Shown here piece by piece: positions 23,104 through 35,307 of a stretch of 64,000 nt of DNA. This DNA comes from Nomia melanderi (lineage: Eukaryota; Arthropoda; Insecta; Hymenoptera; Halictidae). Every line of letters begins with the position of its first letter. Positions within the stretch are counted from its first letter, which is position 1. The stretch covers positions 7,998,001 to 8,062,000 of the forward strand of contig NC_135002.1 in assembly GCF_051020985.1 (NCBI RefSeq). Reading direction: 5' to 3'. The notes under the pieces are model-generated. The model was not told the DNA's origin, searched no databases, and saw only the letters and a list, made by a program, of their open reading frames with translations. The translations under genes and the position numbers were made by a program.

Positions 23104-24600
23104 TAGAAACTTCAGCAGCACATTCGATTCATTAAATTCAATTGCAAATATTACCCTGGCGCGTAATAATTAAAGAGACGCCGATTTAACATCCCCCATT
23201 TATCATCCAACACCGAATCGTACACCGCGAGTCGCGCAAGACCACCGAGTTCGCGTGACCACTCGAAGTTTGCGGGCCAGTTGAAGCGGGTTTCGTGAAA
23301 TCGGCGGGAAAATGAAATTCAAATAACGGTAAATTGAGACGGCGAGTCGTAAATTCGTTCAAGTAACTGATACGATTACCGCTGGGTGCCCGCAAAAAGT
23401 CATCCCAGAAAGGCAAATTGTACAGTTTACCGTCGACTTAACTCGATTGACGTTTTCCCTACAGCGAAGTCGACGTCGCGTTTGCTTTCCACCTCCCACC
23501 CCTCGCCCACGCTGTCCGCCCCGCCCCCCTCACCCCAAAACGTCCGCCTCTAATTTAACCGCAACAGAATGCACCTTGCAGCGAGCTTGCAGTCTGGATC
23601 ACGAAACGAGCCCCTTCATTCCGGAAATCAAATTCTCGAACACTACTGCAACGTTTGACAATTTTCTACTGTGCAACTCTCTCTCTCTCACTTTCTCTCT
23701 CTCTGTCTCTCTTTGTCTCTTCGTCTCTTCGTCTCTTTACCTTACCTTCTCGTCGCGCGTGCTCGTTCCTCGATTCCGAGACTGTCTCGCGTGGAAACCG
23801 TAAACTCGAATCCGTGGAACTTGCCTACAAATACAAGTTTTGCGATGGGAATGTTTAATCGAGACAAATGCTTACGCCGTGATTCGTCTGATTTGCTTTA
23901 AACGCTCTCCAGCTACGCTCGGTTGTTCGTGACTTTAATCGAGCGGCGGGAAATTGATATAAATGCCGAGGATTGTCTGACGCGTAGCGCGCCTCGGGCT
24001 TGCTCGGGTGTGCGGGCAAAGTTTCTGAAGTTCACAGCGTTCGCGCGTGTAGACTGCCGCGGGAAAGTTCTTGGACGTTTAAGAATTTTCGGGAGTTTTT
24101 GGAACTGGGAAACAAAGTGACGAGTTTCTGTGTTATTCAATGTGACGTTCAATTAATTCCATATCTCTTGGCGAATGAGCATGGTTCAGGACAATGAAAA
24201 TGTTCATCGATATATTAAGTAATTTGTATATTAAACATTTCTAATGTTTCAACGATCTATCGATATCTCTGTTAATCTTCGTATTAACTATAAAAACTCC
24301 ATTGACATACTTCGCAACGTATTCTTGGACACATCTAAAAATACTCTCCAGGCACTCGGCGCGATCCAAAACACAATGGACCCACCTCCGGATCTCCAGT
24401 TCCAACTCTACAAATCTCTCATTTAACTTTACGCTGCACCGGAACGGTCTAACTCGATGTTCGCGGTAGCCGACAAAGATAACGGGCGAGTCCCATAAAT
24501 TTTGGGACAATTCTATCAACATACAACACGTTCGGCCGCGTATATTTCATGCAGAGTCGCGACGCTCTCGATAATCCGAAGTAGCGTAATCGCCTCTCTG
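23104..24600. other. Non-coding stretch with CT-rich tract
   Basis: Includes a C-rich tract at 23480-23545 and a CT microsatellite at 23676-23745. Paired ORFs on both strands at 23913-24522 have no recognisable product. The plus strand is A/C-rich at 24240-24620, left of the next GC-rich block. Confidence 0.5.
23676..23745. repeat. CT-rich microsatellite, imperfect
   Basis: TCTC runs interrupted by ACTTT, TGT and GTCTCTTC units. It forces the Ser/Leu-rich short ORFs in this stretch. Confidence 0.85.
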
Positions 24601-25220
24601 GCGTTGCTCGTTTCGCGACCCAATTACCCCGAACAATCTACGAAAGAAGATGGGGGGGCGGGGGAGAAAAAGAGGAGAGAAGGAAACGTAAGAGAAGTCG
24701 AATGATCCACGTTGATCGAACGAGAAAGAGATAGCTGTTACGCTCGCGGAGAAATAGCACGGTCGTAAATAAGACTAAGTGTGGAGGTTCGCTGAAAAAT
24801 TCCGGCGAGATAAGGAAAGACATCTCGTATCCCCCGGAACGGGTACGAGTTTCCGCTCTCAAAGGGTTAATCCATTCCGGGCGAGGTGGAAAGGAGTCAC
24901 GGAATCGAAGGAAGCGAGCACGGCGAGACAGGCGGACATAAAAGGGTGCATCGAAAACAACCACTTCTCGCAGTTACGGAGCAACGGTTACGATCAGCAC
25001 GTCCTCGCAATTCGTCGGCGAGGGGGGAATGAAGAAGAAGGAGATCAAGCAGCCCCCCTCCCCTCGCCCCGTGAACTTGCATCTCCGCCGTTTCTTCCCC
25101 GGTTTACGAGCCTCCCTCCTCGTCCGCGCCGCATAAGCTAGAAGCGATTTACGAGCGGCCCGGCCATTCGTGACCGTGAACGCGCGTTCGTGTTTCTGGA
25201 ACCATTTCACCCCTTTCTCG
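24601..25220. other. GC-rich block with purine tracts
   Basis: Purine-rich tracts lie at 24640-24700 and 25010-25050, and C-rich sequence at 25050-25130. Overlapping ORFs on both strands (24638-24964 minus, 24779-25141 plus, 24974-25210 minus) have no domain. The plus strand changes from A/C-rich on the left to T/G-rich on the right. Confidence 0.45.
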
Positions 25221-28200
25221 AGTCTTATTTACGTTTTAAACTGTTAATGTGTCGGCTTCGATGGTGGCAGTAGCGACCGGATCTTTTGAATTGCTTGTAA
25301 ACAACTGAAGAATGTTTGGCGACGTAACTAGATAACGGTGCGAAGGAAGATGTCGTTTTTAATACTGTTTTGCCTTTGTTAGGGAAACGTTGAGGATTAA
25401 CCTTGTTTCCATGTGATCATCGGGGTGGAATTGTTATCTTTGAATCCTCGTGATAGTTGCTTTTCGTTTGTGCAGAAATAAATCGTGATTTGGATCTTAA
25501 ATGTATTAATAAGGATCGAAGTTGTTGACAATAATTGCAGCAAAACTCGCTTAGATCTGACGTAGGTGAATTCTAATTCAACAATTACATCTTCCGTTAG
25601 ACGTATGTCATATAAATGTGATTATTTTGGATTGGTTTAATTTTGTTCAATGTAGTGTTTTGATGGTTTTAATAGATCTTCTGAGAAATACTTTTAAACG
25701 CGACATTCTGCTGCAGCCAGATGGTTAAGAAGTGAAATTTTAGACAAAAATTCGTTTGAATGTTTCTTCATTTACGATGTAAAGAAATATTTTAGCGTTG
25801 ATTCATTGTGCTTCCACGATATACGTGGCAATTATCCATGGATTACAACGCTGCAATCACAGAAGAACGAGATATGCGGGGAGCTATTTTAGATCTCCTG
25901 AAATTGGACAAATTCCGACGGTACAGCTGCTCCGGGCAGTATTGTGAACTGCGACTGGTTTTAATCATGTCATAGCTCAAAATCATCTATCCAAACCGGT
26001 ATTTGACAGCGCCATCTTTTTGTTTGAATCCTGTCGTTGATCCTGGGAAATTTAATACACGCCATTGTTTGGTAAACCAGTCCTATTAATAAAGCATATT
26101 CTCCGATTTTTCACGTTATTATTCTCAGAATTTTGAAAATTTAAAAATATCGTTTTCCACACTTTTCTCTTTTTAAATTCACTTGGCTTCTATGCTTGAA
26201 ATTTAATACATTTATTTCCGAACACAGTCGCGACACTGCTAGCGTCCATAAATCTTCCCATTTGGCTTCCAATTCTAGATCATCCGCATTACTCATTATC
26301 GTACCCGAAAATGTTGCGTGAAGATTCAGCGTTCCGAGAATTTTCGTTCGTGTAACTCCGCCGTTGTCGCTAAGTAAACTGCGGATTTCATGCATTTATT
26401 TAGCACGCGCGATTATTCTTTATCCACAGCGCAGTACACGGCGCGGTATATACGCCGCGGTTATTACGGAAATACAATTTCTCGTGTTCCAATACAGAAG
26501 AATCACCATCAAAAAGTAAAAATTCACATGCACCGACAAAAATTCTAGAATACCCTATAAAACTAAAACTTCGTTAGATCGCCGAATGAATTCCAACAAA
26601 ACTCAGTGCTCTCGAAATTTCAATTTTTCAAGCCACGAGTCGGCCGGCCATAATTACGTAAATAATTTAAAAGAGCCGCCTGGTGGCAACGGGCGCAGAA
26701 GAAAAAAGCGAACGAGTCGCCGGGAAAAGGGAAATAATTGAATCCGTCCACTCCGTTTCGAAACTTCCATTTAGAACAATGGGAAAAAAAGAGCCCGTTA
26801 TGGAAAACAAGATGGTACCCGCGGTCCCGTCGCATTCGCCCCGTGTTCCTGGTTCCAGGAAATTAAAACCCGCTATTAAGTTAATTACACACGCGCGTTA
26901 TCAGACACGGTAGACGGCAGAAGGGTAACAGGAATAAGAGAAAAAGCGCGGAAGGGTCAGGGAGAAGGATCAAAACCATCGGCGGCGAGAGAACGGAGAG
27001 GGGTTCGTTCTCTTCATTGAAATTATTCACGAGCGAATTTTACTCGGCCGTGAGATACTCACGCGTCCGATGCTTCTCGTTACTATTTTCCATTATTCCG
27101 GGATCGGGACGCGCGCGTATATTTAAACCGAGCCACGGAAAATGAATTGAAGCTTCGTTCATTTTCTAGCAATCCTTTCGCGTCCTTCCCCCCTTCCCCC
27201 TCTCCTCTGTCTGACTCATGTTTCCCTCGGCTGAATTTATATAATACGCGTCGGACAAATCGGGGAGAGAGAGAGAGAGACGCGAAAGCGCACGCCTCGA
27301 GGATCGAAAGCGGAAATCGATAACCGTTGCCGATCGCAGCGACGTGTTTATTGTAATTGAACTGCGATTTGACCCGATCCAGGCGAACGCTAACACGGCC
27401 GACACACAATGCGGCCAGATAATTAAAGACTGATAAATGCGCGCGATAACATCGTTCGGCCAGCCGAATGCCTCGGTGAATCGCGAAACCATTGCGGTTT
27501 TTACGGATTAATGATGAATTAATGCTATCGGTGTTTCACACTTACTTGTACAGCGCCTTGTTTCCAGGGGATTCAACGCGGGCCCCCCTGCAGATCCCGC
27601 GGGACTTTTTGTCACCGTTCCCGACGGAAGGAATCGGGGAACCTGATAGAGTTTCAGACCTCAGCCTGCAGGAAGCGTATTAATTGGTTTATCGGCGATT
27701 GTGCCGCAACGGAATGGAATCTCTTAATTTTTTCTCCTCGGCAATAATCCTGAATGGAAGGATTAAATGACGTTACTCGAGAGGTTTCGTAATGCGATTA
27801 CCACTGTCCCCGGGAAATGTATTAGAAAAACGGATCGCATTAAAACGCGCGATAAACGTTCCGCGGCATCGGTTACGGCGAGCAGTGTTTCAAACGAACA
27901 CCTTCGCCGAATGTTCCCTATAAGCTCGAGGAAGCCTGCAACTTCCAGCAATTAGTCTTGCACTCGTACACCTCCGGAGAGCTCGCGTTCCGAGATTAAT
28001 GAATATTTGCCGCGCGGAAAGTTAATGAATCTCGATTAACCCCTTTATCTATCGCGTTACTGCACGTTCCCCCAAGACAAACCTGCGCGCCTCTTATAGA
28101 AAGTCTTAAATGAATTAGCGCGCGTTTCTAATCTTCGCTGAAAAATTGACGAGCTAGTTCCCTTATCGTTCACCGCGAATTATAATACGTCCAAATAACG

Positions 28201-29030
28201 AACTACGGTAATTCCCGCGGACGGCGAAATTCATTTGCTCCGCGAGAGCGTCCGGCGACGCACGGACCGGAAGATAGTAATTTTATTTCTAGCCGTTATA
28301 GCCGTTTCCCGCGGCCCGTCTTAACTAAGAGGTATAGGGGACTAGCGTTACATCTTTCTCGCAAGAAACGCTTTCTGACTCGAAAATTCCACGGTTAATG
28401 AAAGTTTGTGGCGAACGCGGTATACGTTAAACCGTGCAACAAACAACTACAACCACGGGGAAAATTTACTGTAAAAGCCTTCCGCAACGCTGCCGGCAAT
28501 TTACACGAGGCGCTCCTTCCTCTCGGCCGACGCCTCATCGACGATAAAATCGCCGATTCCCCCGAACGTCTGTGGGATTGTCTTGAGAATTACTTTTAGG
28601 ATTACGAAACGGCTGGATTCTCGTTGCTAAGGCGCGTGTGCGATCGAAAAAAATGTGTCGCGGTGGAACGCGACGTATCCAGACCTCGTCTAGACAATCG
28701 TCGACCTAGAAAACGGCCGCGTCTGGTCCAACGGAGACAGAGGCCGCTGGAAAAGCCCCGTTAATTGAATCTCGAGGTAACCGAGACATCGCGTTAACCG
28801 ATTCGAGCCCGTAATATTCCTCGAGGGCCGTTGGAACGATGAAAGGAGACCCGTGTAACTTTTTCCGGCCTTCCGGCGAATTGATGGAAGTGTTTAAACG
28901 AGATTTCCAAGGATGAACGTGGCCTTTCGCCGCACGGTGGCTGCCGGAAATTACTGTCCACGTACTGCAGACGCGGCGGCTCGAACGGGCCGCAGCGGCG
29001 CGGGAAAATTCAATTTTCGTATACGCAACC
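25221..29030. other. Non-coding stretch, T/G-rich start
   Basis: 25250-25700 is T/G-rich on the plus strand; line 25621-25680 counts T33 A13 G12 C2. The rest is mixed, with GC-rich sequence from about 26640 to 29000. A (GA)n run lies at 27264-27280. Small ORFs at 26141-26395, 26620-26913, 27083-27492, 27763-27955 and 28408-28599 show no family signal. No gene, RNA or larger repeat identified. Confidence 0.45.
27264..27280. repeat. (GA)n microsatellite
   Basis: Uninterrupted GA dinucleotides, about 8 units. Confidence 0.9.
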
Positions 29031-29057
29031 GTTAATTTTTATATCGTAATACTGAAT

Positions 29058-29078
29058 TGTCTACTATTTTAGTAGACA
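29058..29078. repeat. Perfect short hairpin beside a TTAA element
   Basis: TGTCTACTA and TAGTAGACA form a perfect 9-bp stem with a 3-nt loop, 15 bp left of the type C element. Too short to be a gene, and no T-run terminator context is evident. Confidence 0.7.
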
Positions 29079-29092
29079 TTATTTTTTGATAA

Positions 29093-29337
29093 TTAACCCT
29101 TTACCGTCGAGGGCTGAGTCTCGCCACTTGGGTTCATACAGCGAAATTCTAAAGGATTGTATATAGTATTAAACATTGTCCGGTGCATCGATATGTGAAG
29201 TATTGAAATGAAATTGCTTTGTTACTTGATTCATGTATATTTTCTCGTCAGTTGATTTCAAAGAATGTCGTCTGTATCTCATCGGAAAATACGAGTATTA
29301 AATACTTGTAGCGAAAACCTTTCGAGTACAGAGTTAA
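29093..29337. mobile_element. Type C TTAA element, diverged copy 1
   Basis: The left end is TTAACCCTTTACCGTCGAGG. The right end, read inward on the minus strand, is TTAACTCTGTACTCGAAAGG. TTAA is intact on both sides, and the ends match each other and the type C pattern with several changes. 245 bp, non-coding, AT-rich inside. Confidence 0.6.
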
Positions 29338-30360
29338 TTTACCGAAGAATATTATATCGTTCCTCGAAGGAAACTGTACCGGGTCCGTAATAAGAAGAGT
29401 CTATAATAACATGCGAAAGAAGTACCGACACATAATACTCTTTATTCAAACGGAATTTGTCTTGCCAGAGATGAAAGGCATCGGGGCTAATTCTTGTCGC
29501 GGTTGATATTAACCTAATTCCACGGGATCGATACATCGATGCGCCGAGCGTACCTCCGACAATGGAAATGAATATCCGTTCACTTCCCGTTTCGTTCAAT
29601 CACTCGACAGATATCCGGTTTCTTACTTAAACAAAAGGCTTCTCGAACGGGAGGAACTTCTTTTCCCATTTCTCCTTTCTTCCGGCTCCCGTTACATCAA
29701 ACAAGACCCCGGAGAATGCTTTGAATGATTGGCACGCGGTTAACAAAAGATGGATTAACAGGGTAACCGGTGTTCCGCGATGTCGATCGATCGATCGCGT
29801 GCCCGCACGGTCTGCAAATTAAAGGACGCGGCGCCGGCGGACCGAGGGATAATTACTAGCAGAGATCTGGTGTATCCGACTCGCGGGAGCCAACCCCTTC
29901 GCGGTTTCTTTCACCCCCGTTTATGCATGAAATGAATGAATAGTTTTCAGGAGCGCTAGTCGAACCCGATGAAACGGATCCTCAATATTGTATTGACTGA
30001 TGTCGGGGAGTACACTCGGAGGTAACGATATAATGAGGGTACGACCCCACAAAGCACAGCTGATAATGAAAAGGCAGACTCTTTAGAAGAGGGCGGAAAG
30101 GTGAAGACCGTCGGAGGGTTATGCTCCGCCCGGCCGGTAGACAGTCCTCCACCGGTTTAATGAGGTGCTCTCTTCGAGTAAAAAATATTTACTTAGCTAC
30201 AGCCTGGCGAGTTAACCTGATACACAATCGGCGCCGATGGTTTTCAGAGTCCCTATCGGGCCGACGTTCCATCAACGGAACGAGGAAGCGTCGCTTTTAC
30301 AAACCAGTCATGGGAATTTTTAAAAGGCTCTCGATTATACCGGATCTTGTTTGATTAATG
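29338..30360. other. Non-coding stretch, no gene seen
   Basis: Mixed composition. The ORFs 29339-29599 (minus) and 30121-30354 (plus) have no recognisable features. A GATC-rich spot, CGATCGATCGATCG, lies near 29784-29797. Confidence 0.5.
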
Positions 30361-30540
30361 GATCCTGGCTGCCTCGGGGATCCTAATTGGTCTGAACGCG
30401 CTAGCTGCTCCGAAGATTTCAGCTGATCCGGAGAGTCTAGCTAGGCAGAAGATCTTAATTGATCTAGAGACTCTAACTAGGCGGATCTTAGCTGATCGCT
30501 CTAGCTAACCTTTACACTCTAACGACCTTCTAGACTCTAA
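30361..30540. repeat. Degenerate short tandem repeat, about 35-bp period
   Basis: Units beginning GATCYTAATT or GATYTYAGCT start near 30379, 30415, 30451 and 30484. They share a CTAGCTAGGC/CTAACTAGGC segment. Strongly diverged; boundaries are approximate. Confidence 0.65.
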
Positions 30541-31369
30541 CTTGCACGTAGACCTACCTCAAATATCACGATCGAATATTTTACTAATCTATAAAACAGA
30601 AGCAAAACATGATGAATCCCACGATTCGAATCTACACGGGACACGAATGAGAACGATCGACGAAATTCCGAGCATAATACCTCCATAAGGATCTACTCCA
30701 GAACAACTTAATAACCCCTATTGATGACCAAGCAGGGTTCGCTAACTATGCTATACACTATGGATCCCCCTTGGCCTGCGTTCGCTGTCCACTGTCGCGT
30801 ACCGTGTAGGCGTTCCAAAAACTTCAGTGTACCGCGTCATCTGATGAATACCGTGGCAAGGACGATTAATGATAATAATAATAACGCCAAAGTGCGCGCA
30901 TATGTATGCGGGCCGTGTCTTGGTCCCGTCGCTAACGACGCCGCGTGATGGCATTACGGGAATGAACAAGCGCATGAAAGCGGGCAAGATAAAAAGAAGA
31001 GTGGTATTATAGAGAAGCGGGGCAGGGGCTGTTCAGGCTACAGCGCGAAAATTAAAAATAGGAGCGGGTCGGCGAAGAAGGCACGCGATCGTCGGGAGGG
31101 AAAAATAGAGGAGCACGGAGGGGCGGAAAGGGTGAAGGGTAGCCGGGATTTTTCGCTGATGTATGTGTACGCGGAAAATGATACGCGAGCGGAGGAAAAG
31201 GCTCGGATGCGGGGAATTTAGACGGGTATCCCGTTGCGTTTCGTTATTTTTTGATGCCGGCGGAATCGGCGGGCCGGGGCTTTTTGCGCGACAATACGAG
31301 CGCTGCTTTTAAAACCGCGTTATCTCTCGCCGTATTGTCCTCGTCTGGATGCGTTCCTTCTCTCCGCTT

Positions 31370-31402
<33 letters not shown>

Positions 31403-33152
31403 CTCTTTCTCCCGGTTTTCAGCAGCGTCAAGGTGCGACGATATTTTTAGAGAAATATTTTCCCGCGAGTAATAAGAACGTGGTTGAAAGTAAATTACTG
31501 TCTGCTAACGCGATTCACCGTGCAAAGAATGTTAAGGCGCGAACCCGGATCGCGCGGCAACAACGATATCGCGCGAGGAGACAAGCGGGAGATTTGGGGA
31601 ATTCGTCGGTTTTCCGAGCTTCCCTTATGAGATAGTCAAGATCGAAAAGTTGTAAAGTGCGCCGCGTGTGTTTGGCAGACGCGACTCGACACGAGTGGTA
31701 TAATCGACAGGAAGATATTCTAAAAAATAAGTCTACGATTTGAAATTGAATTTTTTGTTTGTTTGGAAGTTGAATCCGGTTCGAATGATCGTCGAGCGCA
31801 GCTGCGTTTGACTAACTGTCGATAGAACGTGCTCAAATTCGAGCTTTTTGGGAAACGGGGACTAAAATAGAGAAATTTTGTTGCGAGCTGTTGGTTTCAC
31901 CTCTTTTTTTTCACTCGCGAGGGGGATGATAAATAACAAACGTATCGGACGCCGTAATTCGCGTGTATATCGCGTAAAAAATTGTGTTTATACTACGAAT
32001 AATTTTCCTCCGTTACATACGGAATTTGGAAAATCGCGGGACTGGAAGTTCCCGTTTGTAGAGTAATCTAAATGCGTGAAGATTAAGAAAAATCCAGCTT
32101 CCCCGCGAATACTTGCAGTAAATTAAAAGCGAAGTGGAACGACATGAAACATTACTGAAGTTTATGTTTTATTCACTTTTGTGAGATTCTTAACGCATGA
32201 AGTTCGGTCTGCAAATATCTCCATTAAAATGTCGCTCATAGTTTCCTGAAATTGCAACAAGGAATAAATTCATCTGTGAGGACTCTTCCCAAAAGAATCG
32301 GTGGACTGTTCATTTACACAAAGAATTTTGATTAATTTAGCAGCATCGTTTTACGAAGCATTTTTATCCCATACATTTCTGTATGTTTGCTTTTCTTTTA
32401 TCTTTAATGTACGTGAGAAAATGCGGTAACAGTTATTTACACGTAAAAGAGAAAAGAATCCATGCGAAACAAAAAATTATCCAATACTTTTTACGACTTC
32501 CCGCAATCTGCGAAGTTTCAGAAAAATCGGTATTTTCGGGTCACCGGGGTTCCTTTACAAGTGCCGGTTAAATCTGTGCAATTTAATTGTCCGGAGTATC
32601 TAAGATGGTAATGTCCGTCGACATGGTTTCCATGATGAGATCGATACTGCGAAGTCCGAGGCGCGTTTAAGGGTCGCTGGCAGAGTTTGTCTGCAGAAAA
32701 TGACGTAACTTTCGTCGCCCACTCAGCACGTAAACCACGTCAACCAATCACGATCGCGTAATTCACGCTGACTCGGTGCTCGGGTTAGAAATAAGTTTGT
32801 TTTGTTACAGTTCTCGTTGCTGCTTTCACGACCATCGGCGCAAGGCTGTTACAAACACAGGATTGTTCGAATTGAGAATTCGTGCAGTGAACAGCTAGAA
32901 GAAGTTTATCCCTGGAGACAAGATAATGAAACAATTGAAGGGCATGCGACAATGTCAACTTACAGTAAGATTATTCCAATATGTTAAAAGATAGATAAGA
33001 GACAACAAACCGAAACGCGAATGTCTTTGGTAAGTAAAGATTAAATTCAAGATTAAATTCCGTACGATAATCTTCATTTACTTGCTGGTTAACAATCTTT
33101 TAACGACTTTCAATTATTACTTTATTTCAATGAGTAAACAATAGAATAAACA
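30541..33152. other. Non-coding stretch, no gene seen
   Basis: Includes a TAATAATAA run near 30869-30882, purine-rich sequence at 30965-31210, a CT microsatellite at 31375-31410 and AT-rich sequence after 31700. Short ORFs (30721-30987, 31251-31472, 31878-32066, 32383-32571, 32802-32987) are without family signal. Confidence 0.5.
31375..31410. repeat. (CT)n microsatellite
   Basis: About ten uninterrupted CT units followed by TTTCTCTCC. Pure enough to be length-variable. Confidence 0.9.
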
Positions 33153-33364
33153 TTAACACTGCAACTACCGAGCAGTTAAATTGACCTTTTGAAATTCCTC
33201 TATAGAAACTTCACGAGTGCATTTATTGAGACTTTAATTGATTCAATTCAGTTTGTATACTACATCAATTTCTTCGATAATGTCTCAAGAACCTCTTTTT
33301 CATAATTGCGAACAGAAGAAATCAGGAACAGGTTATTCCGAGTTGTCGATAATTTTAGTGACAA
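33153..33364 (+). mobile_element. Type B TTAA MITE, copy 3
   Basis: The left end TTAACACTGCAACTACCGAG is well preserved. Internal marks GAGTGCATTTATTGAGAC and AAATCAGGAACAGG follow. The right end is worn (CGATAATTTTAGTG, with ACAA in place of TTAA). 212 bp, slightly deleted. Confidence 0.8.
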
Positions 33365-35060
33365 GCACTAAATCACTCTTCCACGCGGTTAACGCGATAA
33401 ATTAAAATTTCACCGTACAACGGAGTAAACAATTTATGATTGATGAATCCCAGTTCCACGAATATTTCGAATTTTTGCCGGTGAGGTAGCTCATCTGTCT
33501 TAAACGGTGGTATAATTTTAACGTATCCCACCAAAACGCGCATTACCCGTTCCAGTGAAACTGAATATTCGCGGTTATGGATTAAACTCATAATTAGTTT
33601 GAAGATTAGGGAAGTTGGGTTAACTGCCGTACATAGGATCCTCCCTGCCTCGCCCCCAGCGCCGCCCTTTATTTATTATGAGTTCAGGGTAAACCAGCTT
33701 TGTGGTGAAACGTGTTATTGATTCGGATATCGTTCGCATCGTCTGCTCCTGTTGTTCGGAATAGCCAGAGCGCCGGTCTTGCGAGTCTCCGTAAATGTAT
33801 CACGCATTATGCTGTCTACAGGCGCGTATATTGCGAGTTATTATTCAGAACGTTTAACAATTATTCAACCATCAGTTAAATTGCAGAAATTATTTTGAAT
33901 CCCGCTGACCACTTTAGAATCGCACCACATTTACGAGGTAACATCCGCACCAAAGAACAGAGATAAAATTCACCATCATTTGTTTGAACAGCCCGTTTTA
34001 CAATATGAAATTGGCCCAGCAAAACTCTGGTAATTCATTTGCGGTTCCGCGAAACTCCATCGTCGAATACCATTTACTTTATATCTTTAAGCCAACCGCC
34101 GCTGACATATATATTACCTGTAACACCGAAGAGAACAACGAATTAAGCGTTAATTACGAATTAACGCTGGCTCAATGTATTTTACGGTGTAACGTTCAAA
34201 TCGAATCTTGCGGCTCGGCCGCGAATTCGATAACATTAATAGCCTCTGTTATTTAGGGATACCGATACTGCGACTTTAATATCGACGGAAAATATATTTC
34301 CTTTGTTCGATGGAGAAAGTATCGAAAACATTCTGTTTTAGTGGAATATTTATACTTCTAAGAGTATTAATGATACAAGTACTTAGAGAAAATGAGTGTA
34401 TTAAAACAGAATACTTTACTTTGGATGCTCAATGCTTTCTTGTAATCAGCTTCCCCATCTTTACCTTTCGAAATTCGAAAACCATCCGAAAATTAATCGA
34501 TCTCGGACTGGAAACGAACGATTCGCCGAATAAATGAAAAACCGAGCTAAGTAGATCGAGGCGGACGCGAACTCGCGAGTCACGAGACAAATTCGAGGCA
34601 GCCGGCTTCGTCCGATATTGGATTCGACTCGAACCAGGCCCCTTCTTCCCTATCCAATTTTTCGACACGAGAGCGCCGTTCTGCGATCCGATTCCTTTGT
34701 TATTCCGCGATCTCGCGCCCGGGTACTTTTCTCAAAAGCCCCGTTGATCCGACGGAATCCGAGAATTTTCTCCCGGCCGAGGCGTCAAACTGCAATCGCG
34801 ATGATAATCGTATCGCGAGGCGGTCTCTGCATCCCCGCGCGTGAACCATTTTCCGACCCCCTACGCCCCGATCCTATTTTGCGGTTTAAAGAACCATCGA
34901 ATCGAACGAAATAATGGCGTAATAATACCCGATCGCGGGTGAACCGGCGGTTACGGTTAGGTCGAGGCTGGTTGGGTTTATTTTCGTTTCTTGCTTCCCG
35001 CTCCCTGGCCTGTCTAGTCTGTGCTGTTTGCAAAGTAAAGACTAAAATGATAATAATGAT
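33365..35060. other. Non-coding stretch, no gene seen
   Basis: Mostly AT-rich, with a GC-rich patch at 34560-34980. ORFs at 33373-33591, 33984-34256, 34310-34537 and 34618-34914 show nothing recognisable. The 164-codon minus ORF 34785-35279 runs through a TTAA element and is not a gene. Confidence 0.5.
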
Positions 35061-35307
35061 ATTCACGTCTTGCACTCGTATATAATGCTGGGGATGACAA
35101 TGCAAATTTGTTATAGGAGGATGGAAATTGTTTGAAACGCTACCGCATTTTAAAAGATAAAGATTGCAGCTTATTACAATAATAATAAATAAAATCAATA
35201 TGAAACGTTGAATTCTACCGATATGAATTACTTTAATTAATTTCTTTAAAAATAAATACGGGTTTATACTGAACAGCATTGAGAGTAAATTGAGTGCAAA
35301 GGGTTAA
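35061..35307. mobile_element. Type C TTAA element, copy 2
   Basis: The right end GAGTGCAAAGGGTTAA is intact. The left end is worn but still reads CTTGCACTCG at 35070-35079, so the left boundary is approximate. About 247 bp, non-coding, AT-rich interior. Confidence 0.6.

Noticed and set aside
34785..35279. 164-codon minus ORF
   Set aside because: Most of it runs through a type C element; its hydrophobic part is AT-rich element sequence.
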